From: Phototrophicus methaneseepsis
GTDB taxonomy: Bacteria; Chloroflexota; Anaerolineae; Aggregatilineales; Phototrophicaceae
NCBI RefSeq assembly: GCF_015500095.1
Contig: NZ_CP062983.1
Span: forward strand, 1,302,001 to 1,366,000
Direction of reading: 5' to 3'
Length of the DNA: 64,000 nucleotides
In this document: positions 43,758 through 51,737 of the stretch, in pieces
How positions within the stretch are numbered: position 1 is the stretch's first letter
Layout of the letters: each line of letters begins with the position of its first letter
Notes under the pieces: generated by a model
What the model was told of the DNA's origin: nothing
Seen by the model: only the letters and a program-made list of their open reading frames with translations
The model's database searches: none
Translations under genes and position numbers: made by a program

Positions 43758-45267
43758 ACTGTAGTCTATGATACGATACCAGGGCACTAAGGACAGCCGC
43801 TTCAACAGGTCTGGTTGGCGTGTATAAGCTCTTACCAATCCATAGACCTTGCTTCTGCGAGTCCTGAGCATGCAGCATGAGGAACTTAGCACCCTCATTT
43901 ATTATATGCATAGTAATATCGTCATAGAATTGATGATGATGAATAAGCGTCAACAAACAATAAGCGGTTTCCTCTGCTGTAGAAGTGCCATAATAGCCCC
44001 AACCCCCATCGTCTTGTTGTGTTCGTACAATCCACTTCACCCGGTTTCTGGCAAGCTCATTATCTAAACCATGCAATGCTGTGATCGCTGTTGAATTGAC
44101 ATAATATGGCGAAGCATGCCATTTGTCCCACCAGAACGTGCCATTATCATCCATAGTCCGCAGCGCATTGACTGTCTTCTCGATCCATGCTGCTTTTTTA
44201 GGATGTTCTGGCGCAGAACGAAGAGCAAGTAGCAGACGGACATGCGCACTCATAGCTGGGTTTGTCTCATGATGATAACAGCAGAAGTGGGTATCTTTTT
44301 CGTAATGCTCAAACACATCAAGCGAGACAGGATATCCACCCCAATCGAGAACGATAAAACAAGCCGCTGTATCATCCATATCTGCAATGGGGAAAGATGA
44401 TCCTGTTGCAATCCCTTCTTTAGGAGACCACTTGGACCAGATGAAATCAAGTGCTTTGCGTACATTAGGATGATCTGGCTCAATAGCGCCCACATTTTTT
44501 AAATGGACGAGGCTCCAGGCGATTTCAAATATATCAATCGGATAGACTGCTGGCACTGCGCCGGATTTATTTGCTTGCAGACTTTCGCTTAGATATTTCA
44601 GGGCACGATCATCACGTTTGTTGAGCAAATGTCCTGCCGTTGCTGAAGGCGAAATACAAACCGAGCCATTCTCAGATAAGACACCTTCGTCTGGCCTGAG
44701 CGCCATACGCAGTGCTTCAAGGGAGAAAACAATGGTGGTGCTTTGCCAATCACGCACATTAGCATTTAACAGCGTTTTGACTTTTTTCTGAAAAGGAGCT
44801 GCATATCGGATAGGCGGCTGTGGAACATCTAAACCCATGGCTAAGGCTTCTTCTGTGAGAGAAGCTGAAAGGATCGGGAAGCCAACTGTATCACTGTCGT
44901 CATGGTTCAGCTTGCCGACGAGATGCCATAGGGCTTGTTCGCCGCGTTTCACGCGTCTTTCATCACGTGGATCTGTGCCCACTTCTCGTAAGGCGACGAT
45001 GGCCGCTAATGTAGAGATAAAGCGATCATGATAGTGAACGAGAGCAGCACCCCATGTGCCATCTGCATATTGATGTTGTCTAAGCCAATCCAGGCAAGCC
45101 TCAAACCCATAACCAGGATAAAGGGGTGCGAGCCTCGCGACCCAGGCCGTATCATAAGCGACCCCGCCAACATGGCCTTCTCCTAAATTATTGAGTAACT
45201 CATTGATTTGTTGCCCAAGTGTTGTCAGGTCACTTGCGTGGATTGCCTCATGTAACATCTCTGCCAC
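43732..45267 (-). CDS. Class II diterpene cyclase
   Basis: A 511-residue terpene cyclase of the class II (protonation) type. The catalytic DxDD reads ADMDDTAACF (Asp-Met-Asp-Asp, about 295-298), and a QW-type repeat QQDDGGWGYYG occurs near 415. The N terminus has VAYDTAWVARLAPLYPGYGF as in copalyl/kolavenyl diphosphate synthases. It lacks the DDxxD motif of class I synthases. Expected reaction: GGPP to a bicyclic prenyl diphosphate; the exact skeleton cannot be read from sequence. Start is GTG 45267, with an ATG three codons in as alternative. Heads the operon with kinase, regulator and Rv3378c-like genes. Confidence 0.9.
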   Translation of the reverse strand: MAEMLHEAIHASDLTTLGQQINELLNNLGEGHVGGVAYDTAWVARLAPLYPGYGFEACLDWLRQHQYADGTWGAALVHYHDRFISTLAAIVALREVGTDPRDERRVKRGEQALWHLVGKLNHDDSDTVGFPILSASLTEEALAMGLDVPQPPIRYAAPFQKKVKTLLNANVRDWQSTTIVFSLEALRMALRPDEGVLSENGSVCISPSATAGHLLNKRDDRALKYLSESLQANKSGAVPAVYPIDIFEIAWSLVHLKNVGAIEPDHPNVRKALDFIWSKWSPKEGIATGSSFPIADMDDTAACFIVLDWGGYPVSLDVFEHYEKDTHFCCYHHETNPAMSAHVRLLLALRSAPEHPKKAAWIEKTVNALRTMDDNGTFWWDKWHASPYYVNSTAITALHGLDNELARNRVKWIVRTQQDDGGWGYYGTSTAEETAYCLLTLIHHHQFYDDITMHIINEGAKFLMLHAQDSQKQGLWIGKSLYTPTRPVEAAVLSALVSYHRLQYGEQIGAH

Positions 45268-45299
45268 GTCCGAACTATGTATGGGACTAATAAACGTAG

Positions 45300-45343
45300 A
45301 TTATATTGATAACATGACGAATATGCGAAGCATAAATATGCTT
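45300..45343 (-). promoter_or_regulatory. Promoter and palindrome of diterpenoid operon
   Basis: Minus-strand TATAAT (45305-45300) with TTCGCA 18 bases upstream forms a plausible promoter; transcription would start about 45293, 26 bases before the GTG. A perfect palindrome, AAGCATA-AA-TATGCTT (45328-45343), sits at about -42, where an activator or repressor would bind. Confidence 0.5.
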
Positions 45344-45445
45344 GAGAGACGCTATGTCGCATTGACTTTTTTTGAAGGAACGTCGATTTCATGCGTGTTA
45401 CGAGTGAGGCGATAGGCAACCAAAAAGCACCTATACCCTGGCGGT

Positions 45446-45817
45446 TCAGTCGTCAGAGTCGACAATGCGATCAATTGTTTTTGACAGCTCAACGATGGAA
45501 AATGGCTTGGGAATATAGGCAGAAGCCCCTAATTCAAGGCATTTTTCCTGATTCATGTCATAAACGCCGCTCAAAAAGATGAAAGGCAAGTCTACAAGCC
45601 CTAAGTCCGTACGGATGTATTGAAGCAATTCATAGCCGTTAACTTCTGGCATATGAATGTCCGAGATCACCAGATCAACGGTATCTGTCTTTAGATATTC
45701 GATGGCAGCATGACCATTATGCGCAGTTACAACATTGTAACCTTCCATCTCCAAATAGGCGGAAATGTCCTCACGCAAGATCGCCTCATCATCGACAACC
45801 ATAATTTTAGTCAACAT
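45446..45817 (-). CDS. Single-domain response regulator
   Basis: A 123-residue receiver domain. VVDDEAILRED, phospho-acceptor LVISDIHMPEVNGYELL, FLSGVYD (Ser in the Thr position) and YIPKPFSI are present; no output domain. It lies 178 bases upstream of the cyclase gene on the same strand, with a probable separate promoter between. It may work with the downstream kinase as a second receiver. Confidence 0.88.
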   Translation of the reverse strand: MLTKIMVVDDEAILREDISAYLEMEGYNVVTAHNGHAAIEYLKTDTVDLVISDIHMPEVNGYELLQYIRTDLGLVDLPFIFLSGVYDMNQEKCLELGASAYIPKPFSIVELSKTIDRIVDSDD

Positions 45818-46222
45818 CAGTCTCCGCTAAGTTGCCGTGCGTGAGCATATCATGAACCTGATAATACGTTAATACACACAGCTTATTGACAGTTAAATTC
45901 CTTATATTGAATATCGGCTAGGTTGAATTTGGAGTTTATAATACCCTATTTCCTATTAATAATGGTTTATAATTTTAATTAGTTTGTAGTAGATTCCTGT
46001 AGATTTATGCCATCTTAACAGAGATTTTTAGTTTGTGCGGCACCCTTAAAACGAGGCTGTCTTTTTTTGACGATACAACGAACTTACCTAGCATCGTGGC
46101 GAAGTGATTGTGTACAAGTCAGGCAAGATACTGACAAGCTGTTGGTATGAAAATAAGTCCCCTCATCGGGGACTTTCTTTCTTAGTGTTGCCCTCGTTAT
46201 GTGCATGGACGCCGGAGCGCTT
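45818..46222. other. AT-rich intergenic region
   Basis: 405 bases between the response regulator and the methyltransferase gene, strikingly AT-rich at 45880-46020. Contains the terminator at 46155-46175. I see no gene or named motif otherwise; the left part presumably includes the response-regulator promoter. Confidence 0.4.
46155..46175. terminator. Terminator after RNA methyltransferase
   Basis: AAGTCCCC (46155-46162) pairs with GGGGACTT (46168-46175); T-rich on both sides. Lies 47 bases after the methyltransferase stop. Confidence 0.75.
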
Positions 46223-47032
46223 TCACGGTTGCTTCTGTGCGATGACTTCATAGAGAAGGACACCGGTTGCCACGGCTAGATTGAGGGAATCGTTCTGGCC
46301 GCACATGGGGATTGCGACAAGTCCGTCGCAGAGTTCTCGCTGTGCTGGGTTGATGCCATGCCCCTCGCTGCCCATCATTAGGATCAACGGGAGGGGATAA
46401 GTGCTGCCCCGGTAGTATTGAGCCCCATCTGCGGAAGCCCCAATAAGGGTATAGTCGCTCCCCATCACCCATGTTGTGAATTGTTGGTAATCTGCCCGCA
46501 CGAGATGCTGGGTGAAGTAAGCACTCAGTCCGGCTCGTACAGCCGTCGGATGATAGGGATCAGTTGCTTCCCCTAACAGGATGACCCCGGCAGCGCCTAC
46601 AGCATCGCACGTTCGCAGGATTGTGCCCAGGTTGCCTGGGTACTGTACATCACAGAGGGCAACCCACAGGTCTTCGCCCGATGAGCTATCTACTCTGAGG
46701 TGGCAAATATTCTCCAGCGGCGTCCAATCCTGCCGCACAATCGCAGCGATGCCGTGTGGCTTCTCGCGGGTCATAATGCTGCTGAACAGCGTTGTATCCA
46801 ACTCAAGTACAGGCACACTAGCCGCGACACGGTTGATTGCGTCATAGCCACGTGCACTTTTAAGCAGATCATAGGATACAACGAGCATTTCAACACGCTC
46901 AGGGTGATGAAGTGCCTCTAGGACGCCGTGTAAACCTTCGACAACGAACAGCCCTGTCTGCTCCCTATATTTGCGCTGATGCAGGCTCCGTATGAGTTTG
47001 ATCTTTGAATTGTTTTTGCTTGTCACTCGCAT
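46223..47032 (-). CDS. TrmH/SpoU-family RNA 2'-O-methyltransferase
   Basis: A 269-residue enzyme of the SPOUT class. N-terminal substrate-binding part: KLIRSLHQRKYREQTGLFVV then EGLHGVLEAL. The three knot motifs are present: NLGTILRTCDAVGAAGVILL, LILMMGSEGHGI and IPMCGQNDSLNLAVATGVLL. It methylates ribose in rRNA or tRNA; target unknown. Start at 47032; the frame runs 38 codons further without a site. Confidence 0.92.
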   Translation of the reverse strand: MRVTSKNNSKIKLIRSLHQRKYREQTGLFVVEGLHGVLEALHHPERVEMLVVSYDLLKSARGYDAINRVAASVPVLELDTTLFSSIMTREKPHGIAAIVRQDWTPLENICHLRVDSSSGEDLWVALCDVQYPGNLGTILRTCDAVGAAGVILLGEATDPYHPTAVRAGLSAYFTQHLVRADYQQFTTWVMGSDYTLIGASADGAQYYRGSTYPLPLILMMGSEGHGINPAQRELCDGLVAIPMCGQNDSLNLAVATGVLLYEVIAQKQP

Positions 47033-47176
47033 GATGTTCTCGCCATATCTGGTTTGCTGCATGAATAGCGGAAGCGATAAAAATCCAGATATGGCGCAGA
47101 CCCAGCGGAGTGAATTGCAATACGGTGATGTGCCGTAACATTGCACTTGACCTTTCTGCCTGATAGGCTGGTAACA

Positions 47177-47341
47177 AAAAACACCGTATAGGCAACCTAT
47201 ACGGTGAAATTTGACTATTCAACGTTCAACAGTTGCACAACAGGTCAATCCAGGGTGCCCTTACAGGTAATTAGCCTCTTTGATTGACCAACACTATGGT
47301 TATGCGCTGAACATTGTAACCTCTATTAAACCACTGTGACC
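47177..47341 (-). ncRNA. Candidate small RNA, 6S-like rod
   Basis: About 165 nt on the minus strand, starting near 47340 behind a near-consensus promoter and ending at a strong terminator. The RNA can fold into an irregular rod: CAATGTTCA (47316-47308) pairs with TGAACGTTG (47228-47220), GCGCA pairs with TGTGC, and GGTCAATC pairs with GATTGACC (47289-47282 / 47250-47243), with internal loops between and an apical hairpin AGGGCACCCT. That long stem with a central bubble recalls 6S RNA in size and form, though no sequence identity can be claimed. No ORF with ribosome site. Confidence 0.5.
47182..47206 (-). terminator. Strong terminator of candidate sRNA
   Basis: CACCGTATAGG (47182-47192) pairs perfectly with CCTATACGGTG (47196-47206); the minus strand continues TTTTTTGTT. 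No protein gene ends here, which points to a non-coding transcript. Confidence 0.9.
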
Positions 47342-47346
47342 CTTTA

Positions 47347-47375
47347 ATTAAATCACAGACAACGCCTCATGTCAA
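47347..47375 (-). promoter_or_regulatory. Near-consensus promoter of candidate sRNA
   Basis: TTGACA (47375-47370), a 17-base spacer and TTTAAT (47352-47347) on the minus strand: full -35 consensus, 5 of 6 at -10. It points into a gene-free stretch. Confidence 0.75.
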
Positions 47376-47470
47376 TCAGTGAGCGGAAGAAACGGAAATG
47401 TCATATCAGTGTGAGATATGCATCTGTTTAATAGGCTTCTACTCTATATTATGTCGTCAATGATGGATAA

Positions 47471-47494
47471 AAGAGGGGCACAAAAGCCCCTCTT
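47471..47494 (-). terminator. Terminator of capsid gene
   Basis: AAGAGGGGC (47471-47479) and GCCCCTCTT (47486-47494) form a perfect 9-bp stem 8 bases after the capsid stop, followed on the minus strand by TTTATCC. The capsid unit therefore ends here. Confidence 0.8.
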
Positions 47495-47502
47495 GAATAT
47501 CG

Positions 47503-49401
47503 CTAAACCGCGATGTTGAACAGTGTTGCGGCGACGTCGTTGTCGTAGCTGGCAAAGGCCAGACGAACGGTTGCGGTTAGCTGGTAGCTGTCGTAGTACG
47601 GCAGATAGTCCACATTCACGGCGATGCGGCGGCGATAACCGACGAACCAGCCCGGACGATAGACACAAACCGCTGTGCCACGGTTGTTCGTACCACCACC
47701 GACCTTGCCATCGGCTTCTGTGAGCGGCATCTCCGCGCTGACGAAGACCGGAATCCCATCGACATAGCCGATCTGCCCGGTCTGGGCAGTCGCCAATGGC
47801 CCCGCTTTATCCATTGTCAGGAATTCATCCATTGCCAGCAGGCGCGCATAAGTATTGCCATCGACAATCCATGCCAGGTCATTGGGACGTGCGGCATAGC
47901 GCGGCGGCATATCGAAGCGAGCTTCGCGCAGTTTGGCGAGCGTCGGGGTGGCATTACTCATGTCGATGTCGTGGATTGCCAGGGCCAGCTTACGAATCCC
48001 ATCCATAGCCAGGAAGGGAGACCCGGCGGTTGGGGCGGTATGGTCGCTGTTGATGTTGCCAGTACTGCCCGTTTCAGTATCACCATTCAGCAAGACATGG
48101 TCGATTGCATCAGCCAGAGCGCGCATGGCTTGCTCACGGTAGATATTCAGCACCGGAATGATGCTATCTTCGACCAACTCCGTGCTGAACCCAACGCGCA
48201 GCGCCAGCTTTTTAGCGACGAGGGGCACCTTGCCAGACCCAATCTTGCTATCCGGGACGGGATTACCGCTGCCTAGCGTCAGGTGCGCTTCTTCGGTGGT
48301 TTCGCCGACGTAGTATACTTGCGGGTCTGTGCCTTCGACAGGCAGCTCGAAGGGGTTACTCGGCATTTCGATAGCGCGGAACAGGGGCAGAATCGTGTTG
48401 TCGGTGCGTGCTTTTTGCCAGATTTGCTGGCTCCACAGTTCCGGCACCCACTCATCGCCAAAGCCTGTTTGCGTACTGTAGGCTAATTCGTTGGCTTTAA
48501 GGGCAGGGGCCGCGCCGGATTGATGCAGCTTGTGCGCCAGTGCGTTGGCGTAACGCTCGCTCACGCCACGGAACCCCTTAGCGGCCCGTAAGATCATATA
48601 GCCGTGCAGCAAGTCGCTGGCATTGAGCGCGTCAAACTCACTACTCACGGCAATGGTATTCGTCGCGTCGCCATGGTTGATGGGGAGTTGTTTGCGTGTG
48701 GCTGTTTGGTTCAGGTTATTCAGCATAGAGTGTCCTTTCGCTGCGCTGGCAGGCTCTAAAGCCAGCGGTTCTGATGGAAGTGATGGAAGTGAAGAGAGCG
48801 GTAAAGTGGGCCGCTCATGGAGTGACTCGCTGTCGTCATCCAGTTGGAGCAGGCGCGTATCCAGGCCCAGCGCAGCATAGGCGCTCTTGATGGTATGGAT
48901 CTCTGTGCGGCGAGGCTCTGCCGGGGTGGGAGTCAGGCTGCCTTCTACGATGGGCCATCGCTTAATATGCCCGTCGTTTGCAACCGCCACCAGATGAGGC
49001 AAACTGCCGGATGACCAGCTTAAGAGGCCGCGTTCAATCAGGTTATGCACGACCTGGACGTAACGCTGCCGGAGGTCAAGTTGTGCTTCTGCCCAGACGC
49101 CAACCTCGTCAATTTGCAGCGTTTCGATCTGGCCGATGACGGCTGCCTTCAGGTTGCCATCCAGGCCATGGTGATACAGGACCGGGCGACGGTCATACCA
49201 CGTTAAGCCCAGTTCTGTTTCTGGTGTAAAGTATTCGCCCTGTAAATCACGCGTTGTGGCATCCCCCCATACGACGAGGTACCCACCAACACGCCCTTCT
49301 CTGGCGTCGATCATTTTCACAGCCGTTACAAGTCGGGCCTGGTCCCGGCTGGTGATGAGATGCCGATCTATATGGTCGCTATGCCTTGTCTGCATCGTCA
49401 T
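47503..49401 (-). CDS. Prohead protease-major capsid protein fusion (HK97 type)
   Basis: A 632-residue phage-type protein. Residues ~25-170 are an HK97-like prohead protease: GGYLVVWGDATTRDLQGEYF, VLYHHGLDG (His) and GLLSWSSGSLPHLV (Ser). After a Pro/Ser/Leu linker, ~230-632 are an HK97-fold major capsid protein: TGFGDEWVPELWSQQIW, VPLVAKKLALRVGFSTELVE, GYVDGIPVFVSAEMPLTEAD, and the C-terminal RRIAVNVDYLPYYDSYQLTA. SD AAAGGAGG precedes the ATG. Fusion of protease and capsid occurs in some phages. It stands between cellular genes, with its own terminator, and no terminase, portal or integrase is nearby. Confidence 0.88.
   Translation of the reverse strand: MTMQTRHSDHIDRHLITSRDQARLVTAVKMIDAREGRVGGYLVVWGDATTRDLQGEYFTPETELGLTWYDRRPVLYHHGLDGNLKAAVIGQIETLQIDEVGVWAEAQLDLRQRYVQVVHNLIERGLLSWSSGSLPHLVAVANDGHIKRWPIVEGSLTPTPAEPRRTEIHTIKSAYAALGLDTRLLQLDDDSESLHERPTLPLSSLPSLPSEPLALEPASAAKGHSMLNNLNQTATRKQLPINHGDATNTIAVSSEFDALNASDLLHGYMILRAAKGFRGVSERYANALAHKLHQSGAAPALKANELAYSTQTGFGDEWVPELWSQQIWQKARTDNTILPLFRAIEMPSNPFELPVEGTDPQVYYVGETTEEAHLTLGSGNPVPDSKIGSGKVPLVAKKLALRVGFSTELVEDSIIPVLNIYREQAMRALADAIDHVLLNGDTETGSTGNINSDHTAPTAGSPFLAMDGIRKLALAIHDIDMSNATPTLAKLREARFDMPPRYAARPNDLAWIVDGNTYARLLAMDEFLTMDKAGPLATAQTGQIGYVDGIPVFVSAEMPLTEADGKVGGGTNNRGTAVCVYRPGWFVGYRRRIAVNVDYLPYYDSYQLTATVRLAFASYDNDVAATLFNIAV
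48724..48738 (-). promoter_or_regulatory. Internal ribosome-binding site in capsid fusion
   Basis: AAAGGA stands 6 bases before an in-frame ATG (48726, codon 226) exactly at the linker/capsid junction (MLNNLNQTATRKQ). Translation there would yield a 407-residue capsid-only protein, the size of a normal HK97-type capsid subunit. Confidence 0.5.
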
Positions 49402-49764
49402 AGGGGCATCTTCCTCCTTTCTGTTGATAGCAATCAGCTTTCAGCAATTCGCCTTTCGCTTGAAATCTTGCTTCTCGTTACAAAGCGCAGCACGCCTGAG
49501 CACGCAGCACTTTGATATTTTTGGCTACCTCAGTCCGTCCACACGCGGCTGTCGTCGATGGTGCAGGGGTGGGGAACCATATCCAAATGCGAGGCACAGC
49601 CACAACCGCCCGTAAGCGAAACCGCGCCACAACCTCGACATTTGTTATTAAGGTGCCACTTGCAGCACCAGGGTAGGCCAAATGTTCTGTTTTGTGCGTT
49701 CCATATGGTACGTTTTTTTGAAGTTGATCCAATGTCTGCTTGTTTCTAGGGATAAATCGAGAGC
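49402..49764. other. Intergenic region with Cys-rich open frame
   Basis: 363 bases between the capsid gene and the MFS gene. A minus-strand frame (49745-49530, 71 codons) without an ATG, GTG or TTG ahead of its Cys-rich core reads WCCKWHLNNKCRGCG then LTGGCGCASH. It could be a decayed zinc-ribbon gene or chance. A second minus frame, 49732-49478, starts with ATG but has biased composition. Confidence 0.35.
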
Positions 49765-50973
49765 TTACTCAGGGGGTAAATCTTGTTTCTGCGCCACAGC
49801 ATGCCGCCGCGTCAGCAGCCATAGCGTCGGTGATAAGCCCAAAACGGAGCTCATCAAGGCGACTCTCAGGCTGAACAAGCGACCGATCAGACCAATGAAG
49901 GGTAAGCCTATCGTATGCCCAAGCGCATTGAACTGCCAATATGTTGAGATGGCTGTGGCGCGCACACGACTTTCTACGATCTGATTAATCCAGATAATGA
50001 TGAGCGGGCGCGTGGTGCTGCGGAACATCTGGCTAAACCAGAATGCGACGACCGCGAGGCCGAACTGTCCCGCCAGCACAAAGACGACATTGCCCAGGAT
50101 GGTACAGCCATAGAGCACAGCAATCGTCCGAGGGACCTGCTCCGGGGAGAGATGCTTGGCATGTCTGCGGATAACTTCGAGAAGGCACGTTGAGGAGAGC
50201 GAAATAACGGCTTGCAGCATCCCATACCAGACGACAGAATCATACGGCGGGTTATAAGTGAGGAAGTACGGCGTATATAAGCGATCAAAACCGCCCACAG
50301 ATGCCCCTACAATAACACCAACCAGAAGGACGTTGACGAGTGATGGCCGGACGCGGATGAGATCAATATTTTTTCGTAACGTTTGTGCCAGCCGAGCAGG
50401 TATGTTGCCCTCTGTTTGTTCCGGCGAAAAGCCATTTTCCGTCATTGTGACGATGAGGAAGACGCCGATCAGGATAATCGCTGCGCCCGCGACGCGGATT
50501 GGGATATATAAGCCAGCTTGCCCAATGAGCATCGCCCCTACAATGCCCACCTGTGCAAATAACAGGCTGATCTGTGCGCCCCGCATAAAAACGGGTGATG
50601 CGTTTTCCGCGCCAATTTCATCCGCAAGCCATGCATCGCTGGCACCGCTATAAAATGTGAAGCCTACGCCGTAGATAAAGTGCGCCACCAGCACCCGCCC
50701 ATAAATAGGTGCAGACCCTTCTAGGCAGTAAGCCCCGCCGATCAAGAACGCGCCAATGATTGTTGACCATTTACGGCTGTAAGAATCGGCCACCAGGCCC
50801 GTAGGAATCTCTAGCAAGAAGATGGTGCCTTCTAGCACGACGCTGAGCAGCACCAGCTTGAGCGGGTCGTCCGTGACCATCTCCGCATGGTAAAGCAGCG
50901 TCACCGTCAGCCACATACTATAAAACAATGAGAAGCTGCCCCGCATGAGATAATATAGGATACGTGGTGCCAT
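49765..50973 (-). CDS. MFS transporter
   Basis: A 402-residue major facilitator with about 12 membrane helices. GTIFLLEIPTGLVADSYSRK is the motif A-like loop between helices 2 and 3, and FIYGVGFTFYSGASDAWLAD is typical of drug/sugar MFS subgroups. Substrate unknown. Monocistronic, divergent from the STAS-like gene. Confidence 0.85.
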   Translation of the reverse strand: MAPRILYYLMRGSFSLFYSMWLTVTLLYHAEMVTDDPLKLVLLSVVLEGTIFLLEIPTGLVADSYSRKWSTIIGAFLIGGAYCLEGSAPIYGRVLVAHFIYGVGFTFYSGASDAWLADEIGAENASPVFMRGAQISLLFAQVGIVGAMLIGQAGLYIPIRVAGAAIILIGVFLIVTMTENGFSPEQTEGNIPARLAQTLRKNIDLIRVRPSLVNVLLVGVIVGASVGGFDRLYTPYFLTYNPPYDSVVWYGMLQAVISLSSTCLLEVIRRHAKHLSPEQVPRTIAVLYGCTILGNVVFVLAGQFGLAVVAFWFSQMFRSTTRPLIIIWINQIVESRVRATAISTYWQFNALGHTIGLPFIGLIGRLFSLRVALMSSVLGLSPTLWLLTRRHAVAQKQDLPPE

Positions 50974-51120
50974 GAGACAGCCTCTGAATCGGTAAGCGGT
51001 TAAATTTTAGCGATTTGTGTTATATTGCACAATTCAAGGTATGGCCTGCTGCCAATGGAGGCTCAGTTAAAGGCCGTCCCAACAATATTCACAACACTTT
51101 TCGCCGTTGGAGCAAGGTAA

Positions 51121-51567
51121 ATGTCGTATTCGTTTCGTTGGGTTGTTGGTAAGCGTGTTTTGTTGTGTACCTTTGAAGAAGATTTAACGGTATCACAAAT
51201 CAAGGCACTGATAGGCGATATTAAAGTACAGGTTCAGGCTGGGGATGCGCCAATGTTTATTATCTATGACGCGCGCCAACTGGGTAAATTCCCGACCGAT
51301 CTCAAAGCGATACGTGATATTTCTGAACCCAGTTCTAAATCTGTTATGTGGTCTGTGCTGATTTATAGCTACCTGACGCAGCGCTTCATCGCGAATATGG
51401 CAGCCCAATTGCTTGGCAACCGCTTGCGTACCGTGACCTCGTCAGAAGCCTGTATTCATTTTCTGCTCGCCAGTGACCCAAGCCTCTATCCTCATATGCA
51501 CGATCTTGATGCGGCGCTGGGTATTGGCTCCGATTCAAGAGACTCTGATACAGTTGATTCTAACTAA
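51121..51567 (+). CDS. STAS-like/SpoIIAA-fold hypothetical protein
   Basis: A 148-residue protein. YSFRWVVGKRVLLCTFEEDL, IKALIGDIKVQVQAGDAPMF and IIYDARQLGKFPTDLKAIRD follow the alternating strand-helix pattern of STAS/SpoIIAA-like domains, then SVLIYSYLTQRFIANMAAQL. The phosphorylatable Ser of anti-anti-sigma factors is not evident. Function unknown. Confidence 0.6.
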   Translation: MSYSFRWVVGKRVLLCTFEEDLTVSQIKALIGDIKVQVQAGDAPMFIIYDARQLGKFPTDLKAIRDISEPSSKSVMWSVLIYSYLTQRFIANMAAQLLGNRLRTVTSSEACIHFLLASDPSLYPHMHDLDAALGIGSDSRDSDTVDSN

Positions 51568-51737
51568 AAAGCGGCTCCGTAGACCAATATAGGATGTCAT
51601 CGTCGCACCGTCTGTTGGCCTGTGGTAGCATATCGGCGTACCGCCTGCGTACAATGACAAACCTGCCGAATGTCTCAGCTTAAATAGCAATCAGACAGTT
51701 ATCAGAGACTCAATTATCAGAAGATGGAGATATATCT

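Larger units (their letters stand above)
47033..47502. other. Intergenic region holding a candidate sRNA
   Basis: 470 bases between the methyltransferase start and the capsid gene stop. It contains the capsid gene terminator (47471-47494), and a minus-strand promoter, RNA and terminator (47375 to 47177) described separately. The part at 47033-47176 holds the methyltransferase leader; nothing else noted. Confidence 0.5.

Noticed and set aside
49478-49732. An 84-codon ATG-initiated frame before the capsid gene
   Set aside because: Composition is unlike protein, and it competes with a Cys-rich frame; neither has a ribosome site.
51568-51737. Possible purine riboswitch upstream of xpt
   Set aside because: None of the conserved guanine/xanthine-sensor core bases are present in the 170-base leader.
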